A stretch of 64,000 nucleotides of DNA from Clostridiaceae bacterium HFYG-1003 (GCA_024579835.1 CP102060.1:2703558-2767557); one strand, 5' to 3'. Shown: positions 33,831 through 43,612, numbered from the stretch's first letter. Numbers and translations are program-made. The notes: generated by a model not told the origin, from the sequence alone.

Positions 33831-35456
33831 ATGAGGAACAGGAAAACGGTACTGAAGTCACTCTTGCTGATTCTTGCGTTCGTCGTTTCTTTGTTTGCCG
33901 GAATTTCTAACACCTATGCCGCCACCGGAACCGAAAATGCCATTGCCAAGGGCGGAAATGCCTATTCGAATGGACAGCGCTCAAAATACGAAACCATTCA
34001 GTTTGTCGCTTTTAATGATTTTCACGGAAATGTCGAGTCTCTTGGAAGCAACCCCGGAATCGCCAAGATTGCCGGTGTGCTCGATCAAATGAAGACCGAA
34101 TATCCCACGTTCTTCTTCTCAGCCGGAGACAATTTCCAGGGTACGGCCATATCCAATCTGACCCACGGCAAAGTCGTCAATGACGCGTTCCAGCTGATGG
34201 ATTTGCAAGCTTCTGCAATCGGCAACCACGAATATGACTGGGGCAAGGATATGATGTATGACTGGTCCGAAGAGGGCGGTTATCCTTTCCTGGCTTCCAA
34301 TATTGTTTATAAGGACAGTGGCGAGCCGGTGGATTATGCGGATCCTTACATGATCAAGAAAGTCCGCCTCACCAGCGGCAAAGTCGTAGAAATCGGAATT
34401 ATTGGAATCGCCACCCCGGAAACGGCCACCAAGACCGCTGCCGCCAACGTAGCTGACATCGAGTTTACCGACCCGGTCAAGGCAACAAAACACTGGGTCA
34501 AATACCTGCGAGAAGTTAAAAAAGTTGACGCGGTGGTTGCTCTGACTCATCTTGGCGGATACCAGGACAGCTCGACCGGTGAAGTAACCGGAGAACTGAA
34601 GGACTATGCTGATCATATTTCCGGCGTCGACCTGATTTTCTCAGGACACACCCACCAGACCATCGATGCCGTCGTAAATGGCATTCAGATTCTGCAGGGC
34701 CGATATAACGGGCGCTCTCTCCAGGTGGCCCGACTCACCTTTAACAATCGCAACACCAAGCTTGAATCCATTGACGGGTTCATCGACCCGATCTCCACCC
34801 GGATCGCCAGCCTTCCGGTGAACCAGGAAGTAGCGGATCTGGTAGCCGGTTACAAGGCCGATCTGGCAGATGTCCTGAATGAGTATGTCGGAATGAATGC
34901 CCAGCTCCTGGAACATGATACAACTGGACCTCTTGGACTGACCCCGCTGGGACAGTGGACTGCCAAAGCTCTCTCAGAACTAGGCGGCACTCAGATCGCG
35001 ATCATCAACGGCGGCGGAATCCGTGAACCGATGCCGGCCGGAGAAATCACCATGGGCATCATGTATAAACTGTTCCCCTTTGACAATACACTGGTGACCC
35101 TAAAAGTCACCGGAGCGAAGCTGTACGAACTCATCGAGCATGGCATTGAGGAAGGAACCTTCAAGGACGGACAGTTCTATGGCGTCAAGGTCAAAGTAGA
35201 TCTGTCCAAACCATATGGTTCCCGCATTGTGGAGATGACTCTGCAAAACGGTGATCCCATCGACAATGCAGCCCTGTACTCCGTTTCCACGCTGGACTTT
35301 GTATACACCGGCGGAGACAAGTACAACTTCACCGGTGCCATTGATGTTGTGGATACTTTCATTCCGGTCCGTGACAAGCTGGCTCAGTATATTCGGAGCC
35401 TTCCGAGACAGACGCTGATCCATGCCTTTGACGCATCAGCCTATGTCGTCCAATAA
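33831..35456 (+). CDS. secreted bifunctional 5'-nucleotidase/metallophosphatase (UshA/YfkN family)
   Basis: This 541-residue exported enzyme releases phosphate from extracellular nucleotides. A signal peptide occupies about residues 1-30 (RNRKTVLKSLLLILAFVVSL, then NTYAATG). The calcineurin-like domain shows DFHG (about 63), GDNFQG (about 98), GNHEYDWG (about 130) and SGHTHQ (about 270), the two-metal ligands. The 5'-nucleotidase C-terminal domain follows (about 350-510, with INGGGIREPMPAGEI). AGGAGG lies 6 bases before the ATG at 33831; an upstream in-frame start would spoil the signal peptide. No cell-wall anchor is seen. It could provide nucleosides and bases for the purine genes of this window. 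Confidence 0.9.
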   Translation: MRNRKTVLKSLLLILAFVVSLFAGISNTYAATGTENAIAKGGNAYSNGQRSKYETIQFVAFNDFHGNVESLGSNPGIAKIAGVLDQMKTEYPTFFFSAGDNFQGTAISNLTHGKVVNDAFQLMDLQASAIGNHEYDWGKDMMYDWSEEGGYPFLASNIVYKDSGEPVDYADPYMIKKVRLTSGKVVEIGIIGIATPETATKTAAANVADIEFTDPVKATKHWVKYLREVKKVDAVVALTHLGGYQDSSTGEVTGELKDYADHISGVDLIFSGHTHQTIDAVVNGIQILQGRYNGRSLQVARLTFNNRNTKLESIDGFIDPISTRIASLPVNQEVADLVAGYKADLADVLNEYVGMNAQLLEHDTTGPLGLTPLGQWTAKALSELGGTQIAIINGGGIREPMPAGEITMGIMYKLFPFDNTLVTLKVTGAKLYELIEHGIEEGTFKDGQFYGVKVKVDLSKPYGSRIVEMTLQNGDPIDNAALYSVSTLDFVYTGGDKYNFTGAIDVVDTFIPVRDKLAQYIRSLPRQTLIHAFDASAYVVQ

Positions 35457-35480
35457 ACTGACTTCACAAAAAAATGATTT

Positions 35481-35519
35481 CCAGCAGGCTGCCCCATGGG
35501 CAGCCTGCTGGCTGTTTTC
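35481..35519 (+). terminator. terminator after the 5'-nucleotidase gene
   Basis: CCAGCAGGCTGCCC and GGGCAGCCTGCTGG form a perfect 14-base stem with a CAT loop, followed by CTGTTTTC. Confidence 0.85.
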
Positions 35520-35631
35520 ACCAGCGTATGGTTCTCACCAGGGCGCTGCTCCATGGATGGTTCAAGGGGTATAATAATATCAGAGTGAACATAGCTGTAT
35601 TGCAAGCAGTTGAAACGGAGGAACCTTGCTG

Positions 35632-35970
35632 ATGAAACTTTACAACAAGTTGGTGCGCGACCGGATCCCGGAGATTATCCAGGCGACCGGTAAATCCGCT
35701 GACTTTGAGATCCTGTCGGAAAAAGGATACGCTGCCAAACTGGAAGAAAAACTTATGGAAGAAACCAAAGAGTACCTGGAAGCCAAAAACACCGAGGAGC
35801 TGGCCGATCTCCTGGAAGTCATCCGGGCTCTGGCCCAACTCCAGGACTGTTCCATGGAAGAACTGGAAGCTCTGCGTCAGAAGAAAGCAGAAGAACGCGG
35901 CGCTTTCAAGGAACGGCTTCTGCTGAAGCAAGTCTGGGACAGGGATGAGAATCCTGATCCGACGACGTAA
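35632..35970 (+). CDS. small NTP pyrophosphohydrolase (MazG/PRA-PH superfamily)
   Basis: This 112-residue all-alpha protein has the start KLYNKLVRDRIPEII, seen in the phosphoribosyl-ATP pyrophosphohydrolase-like house-cleaning group. The metal-binding Glu/Asp pattern EEKLMEETKEYLEA and EELADLLEVIRAL fits the MazG-like EExxE...ExxD signature. ATG at 35632 or TTG at 35626 are both possible with GGAGG at 35617-35621. Substrates would be non-canonical or excess nucleoside triphosphates. A TATAAT at 35570-35575 may be its -10 element. Confidence 0.8.
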   Translation: MKLYNKLVRDRIPEIIQATGKSADFEILSEKGYAAKLEEKLMEETKEYLEAKNTEELADLLEVIRALAQLQDCSMEELEALRQKKAEERGAFKERLLLKQVWDRDENPDPTT

Positions 35971-36073
35971 AAAGCGAAAAAAAATTCTTCAACCGACCGG
36001 TAATAGCAATTTTGGTTGGGTATCTTTTCATAAGACGGGTTATCCTAACATCAGACCGAAAAGGAGGTTCCCC

Positions 36074-37027
36074 TTGAATCATCGGTTTCAATCCATTCTT
36101 CAACATCTGGAGGATCACCTGAATGATCCGGTAACTCTTGATCAGCTGGCCGCCGAAGCCGGACTCTCGAAGTATTATTTGATTCACCTGTTCCAGGCTG
36201 AAACGGGATATACCGTCATGGACTACCTCCGACGCCGTCGTCTGGAGGAAGCCCTGATCAGCTTGAAAGACGGCAACCGCATCCTGGATGCAGCACTGGA
36301 TGCCGGTTATGGGTCGGAACAAGCCTTCTCCCGGGCAGTTCGGAGAACCTTCGGTCAGCCTCCCAGTGCCTTTCGAATGGATCCGCCCATTCGGATCCGA
36401 CGTCTGAAGTCCTATGACAGAACCCTTCAAATCGATCCGCAAAGAATTTTGAAGGGCTTACCCCCTGCCTTTCGCCCGCTGCTGCCCACCATTGAACAAG
36501 GAGTATCAAGCATGCAAGATTATTTAAGTGATGTCCGTTATGAAATTCTGCCAGCCATGACTGTTGTCTGTGGAATCGCCATGGGTTCAGAACCAGAAGA
36601 CGAGATCCTCGGCCGCATGGATCGTCTGGCGAAAGCCTGGAATCTGAAGGTCAGCCGTCGGTTTGGTTTTGATTCACCGGTTGAGGGATCGGAAGATGTT
36701 ACTGCCCTGCGGAGATACGAAGCCTGGCTGGTGATCGACCCGACTCAGGTCGGTCAGCTTCCCGCCTCACTCGTCTTTGAAGATACACCCCTGACAATAA
36801 AGCAGATTCCCTCTCTGCGGTACGCTATCCTACGCATCACCGATCCCTTTGCCGCTCCCTTTGAACGGATTCCAGGCGGATGGCAGGCACTCGTCGCCTG
36901 GCTCGAAGAGCACGACTTCAAAGATCCGGATTTCAAGCATGATTCCCAGGCCCCCTGCCTGGAAGAAGTTCTGACAGTCGAGGGAAAAACGGTTATGGAT
37001 CTGCTGGTCGCTGTCGATCGCGCCTGA
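36074..37027 (+). CDS. AraC-family regulator with GyrI-like effector domain (copy 1)
   Basis: This 317-residue transcription factor has two AraC helix-turn-helix motifs in the N-terminal 105 residues (DQLAAEAGLSKYYLIHLFQ and ILDAALDAGYGSEQAFSRA). A GyrI-like/small-molecule-binding domain follows from about residue 150. This order is that of the Rob/SoxS-like effector regulators. The TTG at 36074 has AGGAGG 6 bases upstream; the frame continues upstream without a better start. A paralogue of equal length lies at about 50.5-51.5 kb on the other strand. The target genes are unknown, and it stands alone before a terminator. Confidence 0.82.
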   Translation: MNHRFQSILQHLEDHLNDPVTLDQLAAEAGLSKYYLIHLFQAETGYTVMDYLRRRRLEEALISLKDGNRILDAALDAGYGSEQAFSRAVRRTFGQPPSAFRMDPPIRIRRLKSYDRTLQIDPQRILKGLPPAFRPLLPTIEQGVSSMQDYLSDVRYEILPAMTVVCGIAMGSEPEDEILGRMDRLAKAWNLKVSRRFGFDSPVEGSEDVTALRRYEAWLVIDPTQVGQLPASLVFEDTPLTIKQIPSLRYAILRITDPFAAPFERIPGGWQALVAWLEEHDFKDPDFKHDSQAPCLEEVLTVEGKTVMDLLVAVDRA

Positions 37028-37065
37028 CCATCTGACAATAACAATGAACTCACCGGCATGAAAAT

Positions 37066-37112
37066 GGGAAACAGGAACTGTCATCTAACGCTCCAGTTCC
37101 TGTTTCCCTTAA
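37066..37112 (+). terminator. terminator after the AraC/GyrI gene
   Basis: GGGAAACAGGAACTG (37066-37080) pairs with CAGTTCCTGTTTCCC (37094-37108), a perfect 15-base stem, followed by TTAATTT. Confidence 0.85.
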
Positions 37113-37208
37113 TTTGCTTATGAGCTGATGCTTTCATCCGATACGACACAGCTACCCATCACCAGTTCCAGCCATAAAAACTGCTATAAAGCCCTAAAAT
37201 CATTATCA

Positions 37209-37240
37209 TTGACATCCAACTTTCCAATTGGTAATATAAT
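37209..37240 (+). promoter_or_regulatory. tRNA-Ser promoter
   Basis: A perfect TTGACA (37209-37214) is followed 17 bases later by TAATAT (37232-37237), which overlaps a TATAAT at 37235-37240. The tRNA begins about 11 bases after. Confidence 0.75.
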
Positions 37241-37250
37241 ATAGTCACAT

Positions 37251-37338
37251 GGAGAGTTGGTCGAGTGGCTTAAGGCACCGGTCTTGAAAACCGGCGATGT
37301 GCAAGCATCCCAGGGTTCAAATCCCTGACTCTCCGCCA
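37251..37338 (+). tRNA. tRNA-Ser(UGA)
   Basis: An 88-base class II tRNA with an encoded CCA end. The acceptor stem GGAGAGT pairs with ACTCTCC. The anticodon loop CTTGAAA, closed by CCGGT/ACCGG, gives anticodon TGA (37285-37287), which reads UCA serine codons. A long variable arm and the T-arm GGGTTCAAATCCC are present. Confidence 0.96.
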
Positions 37339-37350
37339 TAGAATACTGAT

Positions 37351-37407
37351 AAAAATAGCTGAATCCTTGTCGTATCAACGATTTCAAGGATTCAGCTATT
37401 TTTTTAC
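37351..37407 (+). terminator. terminator after tRNA-Ser
   Basis: AAAAATAGCTGAATCCTTG pairs perfectly with CAAGGATTCAGCTATTTTT (37385-37403), followed by more Ts. Confidence 0.9.
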
Positions 37408-37661
37408 TTTTACTACACTTTTACTACACTCCTCAAATTACGATCCTGAAGGTTGCATCATATTCTGAAGGTCGGTTTATTATCATTTTTTCAAGTTGAC
37501 AGGATCATAAGTTCATTTTAACCAAATGTTTAGTGATCTTCAATTATTTCTGTTTAATTCACATCTTAGACTTATAATTCTTTACAAATAGATATCCCTT
37601 GAACAGGGTCTTCTGTAACCAGCTGGATGTCTTTAAAAAATCAAGCCTGGGGGTGAATTGG
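37408..37661. other. AT-rich upstream region of the subtilase gene
   Basis: No gene is seen. A short direct repeat TTTTACTACAC occurs twice near 37408-37430. No clear promoter could be placed. Confidence 0.3.
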
Positions 37662-39449
37662 ATGAAACGATGGTTATCCGCGATTACTGCAATCCTGCTT
37701 AGTATGACCTTCATGGGACTCCCTACCAGAGCCGCCGACAAAGAGTTCAAAGTGAACGACTCTCTGGGAAAGAATGAATTGAAATTCGTGCCTGATGAAA
37801 TCAATGTGAAATTCCGTAATGACAAGAATCCCTTCCGAACAATCAAAGTTGCGGCCGGTTCAGTGAAGGACGAAGTGGCCAAATATTCGAAGCAAGCCAA
37901 TGTGGAGTATGCTGAACCTAATTATATTGCTCAGGCATACATGGTTCCGAACGATCCTTACTACAGCTATCAGTGGAACTTTAAAGACAAAGCACAGGGC
38001 GGCATCGAGCTGGAGCAGGCCTGGGAAAAAACAACGGGCAGCAATGTCGTTGTCGCGATCCTGGACACGGGCATTGCCTACGAAAACTACGGAAACTATT
38101 ACAGAGCTCCGGATCTCGCCGACACCAAATTTATGCAGGGATATGACTTCATCAACAATGATGCTCATGCCAATGATGATAACAGTCATGGAACGCATGT
38201 GGCCGGAACGGTGGCCCAAAGCACCAACAACTCCCTGGGCGTTGCCGGCGCAGCATTCGGAGTCACTCTCATGCCGGTGAAAGTACTGAATAAACGAGGA
38301 TCAGGATCCTATGCTGCCATTGCGAACGGAATTTATTATGCTGCTGACAACGGAGCCAAGGTCATTAACATGAGTCTGGGCGGGCCAGATGATTCCTCGA
38401 TCCTCCTGGATGCTATCAGATATGCCCATGATGTCAAAGGCGTTACCATCGTAGCGGCTGCCGGTAATGAGGGATCAAGCTTCACCGGTTATCCCGCAGC
38501 CTATGATGATTACGTGATCGCAGTCGGCGCGACAGGCTATGGCGGTTATCTGGCACCATATTCCAATTACGGATCCAGTGTCGATCTGGTTGCTCCAGGC
38601 GGAGACACCAGTGCAGATAAAAACGGAGATGGCTATGTGGACGGTATCCTGCAGAATACTTTTGATCCGACCTCCAAGAATCCGTCCAGCTTCAATTATT
38701 ATTTCTTCCAGGGAACCTCCATGGCGACTCCACATGCAGCAGCCGCCGCTGCTCTGGTAATTGCGTACGGAGCGGCAGTGACGCCCCTTGAAGTGCAGAA
38801 TATCCTCCAGAGTACTGCTTATGACCTTGGATCTTCCGGACGAGACAATACCTTCGGCTGGGGCCTCATCGATGCTGCTGCCGCGCTAAGCGGCGCACCT
38901 TCCCCTAATAATCGGCCGTTCGCAGTCAGCCAGTCTGTTGCGTCCCCTGAAGACATCCCAAAATCCATTGTTCTGACGGGAAGCGACCCTGACGGAGATA
39001 CTATCTCGTTCCAGATTGCCTCGGGACCCTCTCATGGCACTCTGAAAGGAACAGCTCCGAATCTCGTTTATTCACCAGCGCTGAATTACTTCGGAGATGA
39101 TTCATTTACATTTAGAGCCTATGACGGAAAAGCATACTCCGATTCTGCCACAATCAGCATTACGGTAACGCCGGTCAATGATCCCCCCACTGCCGGCAAT
39201 GTTTCAGTGACTGCAAAAAGAAACGCAACCATTCAAGTCACACTGAAGGGTGCTGATGTGGACGGGGATCCTCTGACTTACGAAATTGTTGCTCCACCTG
39301 GCAGCGGCAGTGTCACCCTTGCGGATCATATTGCCACCTATGTTCCGAATAGCGGTTTTACAGGCACGGATAAATTCACCTGTCGGGTACGGGATGGAAG
39401 TACATACTCCAATACTGCAACCGTATCGATAACGATCAAGCGGAAATAA
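37662..39449 (+). CDS. secreted subtilisin-like serine protease (S8) with C-terminal Ig/cadherin-like repeats
   Basis: This 595-residue exported protease has a signal peptide at about residues 1-23 (MKRWLSAITAILLSMTFMGL). A propeptide-like region follows to about 110, with a fervidolysin-like FVPDEINVKF segment and YAEPNYIAQA. The catalytic domain carries Asp135 (VAILDTG), His176 (NSHGTHVAGTV) and Ser353 (GTSMATPHAAAA). Two beta-sandwich repeats of about 85 residues end the protein, each starting like PVNDPPTAG and containing DGD(P/T), as in cadherin-like or Big domains. GGGGG lies before the ATG at 37662. No anchor motif is seen. It probably degrades extracellular protein. Confidence 0.9.
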   Translation: MKRWLSAITAILLSMTFMGLPTRAADKEFKVNDSLGKNELKFVPDEINVKFRNDKNPFRTIKVAAGSVKDEVAKYSKQANVEYAEPNYIAQAYMVPNDPYYSYQWNFKDKAQGGIELEQAWEKTTGSNVVVAILDTGIAYENYGNYYRAPDLADTKFMQGYDFINNDAHANDDNSHGTHVAGTVAQSTNNSLGVAGAAFGVTLMPVKVLNKRGSGSYAAIANGIYYAADNGAKVINMSLGGPDDSSILLDAIRYAHDVKGVTIVAAAGNEGSSFTGYPAAYDDYVIAVGATGYGGYLAPYSNYGSSVDLVAPGGDTSADKNGDGYVDGILQNTFDPTSKNPSSFNYYFFQGTSMATPHAAAAAALVIAYGAAVTPLEVQNILQSTAYDLGSSGRDNTFGWGLIDAAAALSGAPSPNNRPFAVSQSVASPEDIPKSIVLTGSDPDGDTISFQIASGPSHGTLKGTAPNLVYSPALNYFGDDSFTFRAYDGKAYSDSATISITVTPVNDPPTAGNVSVTAKRNATIQVTLKGADVDGDPLTYEIVAPPGSGSVTLADHIATYVPNSGFTGTDKFTCRVRDGSTYSNTATVSITIKRK

Positions 39450-39524
39450 GATGGCTTAAACAACTTATTGCAGTAACAGCTCCTTACTGGGGAAAATACA
39501 TGATTGAACAAATAACCACTGACT

Positions 39525-39560
39525 GGAAAGAAGACTCGCATGAGTCGTCTTTCCTTTATT
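39525..39560 (+). terminator. terminator after the subtilase gene
   Basis: GGAAAGAAGACTC and GAGTCGTCTTTCC form a stem with a GCAT loop and one mismatch, followed by TTTATTT. Confidence 0.8.
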
Positions 39561-39620
39561 TAACTTAAATTCAATCAGCAATCTACACCTGAACGCTATT
39601 CCACCACACCAAAAACCAAA

Positions 39621-39668
39621 ACAGCAGAACCGAGAAAGTATGACATTTCTTGGTTCTGCTGTCTTTTG
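39621..39668. terminator. second hairpin, terminator-like
   Basis: ACAGCAGAACCGAGAAA pairs with TTTCTTGGTTCTGCTGT (one mismatch), followed by CTTTTGC. No gene lies between it and the previous terminator. Confidence 0.55.
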
Positions 39669-40147
39669 CTTACCTCATTTTTCAGCAATGATTCATTACC
39701 TAAGACCTCTCTCTTATATTTTGGCCATTTGTAAATATCGACTGCTTTCCTGTTTTTTCGCTCCTGGCATACAATTCTCAGTGAGGATATGTTGAACGGT
39801 GTCTGGATGATGCATATAATCTTTCTTTTAATCTTTTCGATCGATCCGTTTGACTTATATTCCTCTTTTAAAAAATAACAAGGATCAATACAGCAGTTTT
39901 CTGTTCAGGTTTAGAAAACTCTCTCGGATGACACTTCTTTCAGTCCTTATCCTGAGCCAGCAGCCACAGCAAGTTGGATTCATTATAGATTTTAATTCTA
40001 TTTAATTTTACTTCAAGTCTTTATATAACTAATAAAATCCATATTTAAATGCGGAATTTCTATTTACAAAACATGGTATTATTTGAGATATGTGAAATTA
40101 ACCTAATTTACTAATCAAAAGAATACGCTTAAGGAAGGTTTAATGGA
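39669..40147. other. AT-rich upstream region of the SH3b gene
   Basis: About 480 bases, AT-rich, without a gene that I can support. It must hold the promoter of the following exported protein; the elements near 40060-40100 are ambiguous. Confidence 0.3.
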
Positions 40148-41239
40148 ATGAAACATCGTAAATCACTTGTCACCCTGGCCATCATACTCGGGATCTCACA
40201 GTTCGCTGTACTCTCCGCGCCTCAGTCAGCGCCAACGGATCCTGGTTCAGTCATTCAGACAAACTCAGTCAAGACTGCTCTTCCCGCGGGTCAGTCACAG
40301 ACAAACGCCCCGATGATGGCTCCGGTCGCCAGAACTCAGGAAGTCCCGTCCCTGCCGGATACCGGTGCGATCTACCAGACCACGGGTTCTGTAAATTTCC
40401 GGACCGGGCCCTCCACCTCTTACTCCGTCATACGTAAATTGTCCGCCGGCACAAAGGTGGAACTGATATCCAAATACAGTTCCACCTGGTATAAAGTAAG
40501 CGTCAATGGAACCGTCGGCTATCTTTCCGCCAGTTATCTGAAAGCAGCAACAACCTCAGCACTGCCGACAACAGCTTCTGTCTATGTAACCACTGGATCG
40601 GTCAACTTCCGGACCGGGCCTTCCACTGCCTATTCTGTCATCCGCAAACTATCCGCCGGCACCTCCGCCACACTAATTTCCAAATACAGCTCCACCTGGT
40701 ACAAAGTGAGCGTCAATGGCACCGTTGGCTATCTTTCTGCTTCCTATCTGAAACTCGCCAGTGAGTCCACCGGTACGACCAGCGTTCCGGTGCACAGCAT
40801 CGGTTACCTGGGAGGGCTGCACAAAAAAATCGCCGATCTGCGGCCTTACTTTGATCCGTCCTGGGGCGAACATAACTATATGAGCGGATCCACCCTGCAG
40901 ACTTACTTGGACAAAGGACTTCTGGTAACCTGGGGTCCGGCTCTGTACAACTACGACAACAAGACCACAATGATCCTGGGTCATGGTTCGGGGGTTTTCA
41001 ACTATATGATCAATGTCAAGACAGGTTCCCTGGTATCGGTCTCTGATCTGAACGGGAAGGTCAGAACCTACAAGATCATCGATGTGAAAAGCAATCCCAA
41101 TAATGATTTCTATCTCAAGTTCAATAACGGGGTCAGTCTCATCGATATCTACTACAACGGCGGCAAGGAAGAAGGCATCTGCCTCCAGATGTGCCAGAAT
41201 TCCATCAACACCCATTATTACGGCGTGCCGGTCAACTAA
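40148..41239 (+). CDS. secreted protein with two SH3b domains and a sortase-like C-terminal domain
   Basis: This is a 363-residue protein. The signal peptide is at about residues 1-27. Two near-identical bacterial SH3 domains follow at about 77-137 and 140-200, each with VNFRTGPST and STWYKVSVNGTVGYLSASYL; such domains bind the cell wall. The last 140 residues resemble a sortase fold: MILGHGSGVF with His279, then GSLVSVSDLNGKVRTYKIID, then LQMC with Cys349, a His-Cys spacing of 70. The Arg that sortases carry after the Cys is not visible, so catalysis is doubtful. AAGGAAGG stands before the ATG. The sortase-like call is my pattern reading and needs structural confirmation. Confidence 0.68.
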   Translation: MKHRKSLVTLAIILGISQFAVLSAPQSAPTDPGSVIQTNSVKTALPAGQSQTNAPMMAPVARTQEVPSLPDTGAIYQTTGSVNFRTGPSTSYSVIRKLSAGTKVELISKYSSTWYKVSVNGTVGYLSASYLKAATTSALPTTASVYVTTGSVNFRTGPSTAYSVIRKLSAGTSATLISKYSSTWYKVSVNGTVGYLSASYLKLASESTGTTSVPVHSIGYLGGLHKKIADLRPYFDPSWGEHNYMSGSTLQTYLDKGLLVTWGPALYNYDNKTTMILGHGSGVFNYMINVKTGSLVSVSDLNGKVRTYKIIDVKSNPNNDFYLKFNNGVSLIDIYYNGGKEEGICLQMCQNSINTHYYGVPVN

Positions 41240-41314
41240 GCTCTTTTTGCGCAAAGCCGAAATCCTCGAATAGCTTTCGAATCGCATGGTGCCTGATGAG
41301 CATCGGATGAAGTA

Positions 41315-41367
41315 AAAAGACCGTCGAATCGATCACCTGAAGCAGGCGGTCGATTCGACGGTCTTTG
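41315..41367 (+). terminator. terminator after the SH3b gene
   Basis: AAAGACCGTCGAATCGA (41316-41332) pairs perfectly with TCGATTCGACGGTCTTT (41350-41366). Confidence 0.85.
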
Positions 41368-41590
41368 TCATTGTTCGCTCCAATGTTCCACCGGAAGGTC
41401 AGATTACTCTGCACAAAGTGGCTGAAATAAGCTCTGCAAACCACCTGCCGCCTGACTTCATATCCCGGCTGCCTGACTTCATGCCTTGTTTTGCAGAGAC
41501 TGATTTCGTGTCAAGGAGATCTTCAGATGAACACGATCTTTTGTCCCGGAGAATGCTAGTTCTTTGTCAGGACATAGCTGCTGTCGTCCT

Positions 41591-43612
41591 CTATTTTTTC
41601 AGATTCTTAACATCCGATCCATCGAGATTCATGATCCGGTAGGCTCCGGTGGAGTTGTCAAAGAAAAGAATCTGATCGTCCAGGAAGTGTACCCAGGTGA
41701 AATCTCCCGGACCGATGAGCCGTTCGCGTTTGCTTCCGTCCAGCTTTGCCCGGTAGAGCCCGGCTGCCTCCATCCCGTTGTAATAATAGACATGGCCTTT
41801 GTAAACTCCGATTAAAGTCAGGGTATCCTCGCTCAGAATTTTTTCTTTTCCGGTTCCGTCGAGATTCAAGCGATAGATCCCCGCCGGGTCGGATTTGATT
41901 TTTCCCATCCAGTCTTCATCGGGCGCATAGAACATCGAGCCTTCGCCGACGGTCATGTGCTGGACGATTCCCTTCAGCAGCATTTCTTCCTCGCTGCCGT
42001 CGGTCTTCGTCCGATAAATATCCTTAACGCCCCAGTTGTCCTCTCGGGGATGAGACCAGTAGACCCAGTCTCCCTCCAGGGCTAGAAGAATGGCCTGCCC
42101 TTTGTTTAGAACTGTCAATTCAGTGCCGTCGGTCTGGATCTTCCAGATCTGATTTTCTTGATCCCGGTCGGTAAAGTAAATCCACCCGTCCCGCACAATC
42201 ATTCCGGAAACACTGCTGTCATGGATGACTCCATAGGAAGTCCCGTCGATTTTCATGCGGGCAATGCTGCTATAGGCATCACCATCAATAAAGTAGAGCC
42301 AGTCTCCGACCAGATTCAAATATCTCACGCTCTTGGGAGCAAGCACGCTCCGCTGGGAACCATCCCGCTTCATCCTGAACAGACTGCTTTCCGGCGATGT
42401 AACATCAATGCCGTAAATCCAGTCTCCCTGAGAGACGAACATTGATCGATACTTCTGATTGGCGTTCAGGGAACCCAGTCCTTCCACCACCGGAGTTCCA
42501 GGGGGATCTGGTTGAACCATCTTCAGCGCATAGGCTTTTTCCATTAAATTGGAGCCATCCGCCTTGATGCGATACAATCGACCGCTCCGATGAAGCACAT
42601 AAATCCAGGACTCGGTAATCTGAACTCCTTGGACTGGATAAGTCAGCAGTTCTCTGACCTTAGAGCCATCCAAGCTGCTTGTTATAAGGTTTCCGGTTTT
42701 CTGATCAATGAAATACAAAGTATCTCCATCGATGGTGTAATCGATGATGGGTCCCGCAACGATTTTACTGCTCTGGGCTTTATCGTATGGTATGCGGAAC
42801 AGGCTGCCTGCGTCATCCGCATAATACAACCAGCCGCGATCGGCCATCAGATTTCGTCCGGCCGGTCTAACCAGAACTGAATCTTCAGACCCATCCAGCC
42901 TCATCTTATGGATTTCCAGCACTTGTTCCCCCTGATTCATGACGCTCGTCAGATAGAAAATCCATTCCTCATCGATATTGGCCATCCAGGTCGGCGAGTC
43001 ATTTACTTTCGTGAGAGTCTTCCCATCCAAATCCATTCGATAGAGGCGATCTCCATCCTCGGCATTCGTAAAGTAGATCCCGTCATCCAGGATGACGCAG
43101 GTTCCAAGGACATTCACCTGGACCGGGCTGATCTTTGTCAGATTCGTCCCGTCCTGATTCATCCGGAATAGCGATCCGCCCATCTCTACGCCTTCCTCAT
43201 CCATTGCGACATAATAGACCGCCTCACCAACGAGACTGATATGCATGACGTGCACCGCTTCAAAGGATGTCACCTGCGAGCCTGATTTGATCATGCGGCT
43301 CAGCCGATATTCCGGCAATTGGGAGAACCATACCCACTCGTCGTTTTCAGCATACAATCCGCTGTTCGAATAGTTTCGGTTGAGATTTCCCATGTTGTGA
43401 ACTGTCGTTCCAGGAGTAGTGGAAGTGGGGCTCGTCCCTGGCTGGGTGCTCGGAATGGTCGCCGGCTGGGTGCCCGGAACGGTCGCCGGCCGGGTTGATC
43501 CGGAGATTACCGGCTGAGTACCTCCGATCGTTGAAACAGGAGTTCCCTGACAGGCTGTGAGCAGCAGTATGCTTCCCATCATCCCGACCAGGAGGCATTT
43601 CATCCGTTTCAT
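41591..43612 (-). CDS. DUF5050-type beta-propeller lipoprotein (copy 1)
   Basis: This 673-residue exported lipoprotein has the signal MKRMKCLLVGMMGSILLLTA ending in a lipobox LTAC, so the mature protein starts at the Cys and is membrane-anchored. A Thr/Pro-rich linker with repeated GTQPA-like units (about residues 25-70) leads to a propeller. The propeller is built of some 14 repeats of about 40 residues with WIYY...D..LYRM..DGT, the DUF5050/YWTD-like pattern. I chose the third in-frame ATG (43612), 9 bases after GGAG, because it gives a clean signal peptide. The role is unknown; propellers of this kind usually bind ligands or partners. A paralogue lies 5 kb away. Confidence 0.8.
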   Translation of the reverse strand: MKRMKCLLVGMMGSILLLTACQGTPVSTIGGTQPVISGSTRPATVPGTQPATIPSTQPGTSPTSTTPGTTVHNMGNLNRNYSNSGLYAENDEWVWFSQLPEYRLSRMIKSGSQVTSFEAVHVMHISLVGEAVYYVAMDEEGVEMGGSLFRMNQDGTNLTKISPVQVNVLGTCVILDDGIYFTNAEDGDRLYRMDLDGKTLTKVNDSPTWMANIDEEWIFYLTSVMNQGEQVLEIHKMRLDGSEDSVLVRPAGRNLMADRGWLYYADDAGSLFRIPYDKAQSSKIVAGPIIDYTIDGDTLYFIDQKTGNLITSSLDGSKVRELLTYPVQGVQITESWIYVLHRSGRLYRIKADGSNLMEKAYALKMVQPDPPGTPVVEGLGSLNANQKYRSMFVSQGDWIYGIDVTSPESSLFRMKRDGSQRSVLAPKSVRYLNLVGDWLYFIDGDAYSSIARMKIDGTSYGVIHDSSVSGMIVRDGWIYFTDRDQENQIWKIQTDGTELTVLNKGQAILLALEGDWVYWSHPREDNWGVKDIYRTKTDGSEEEMLLKGIVQHMTVGEGSMFYAPDEDWMGKIKSDPAGIYRLNLDGTGKEKILSEDTLTLIGVYKGHVYYYNGMEAAGLYRAKLDGSKRERLIGPGDFTWVHFLDDQILFFDNSTGAYRIMNLDGSDVKNLKK

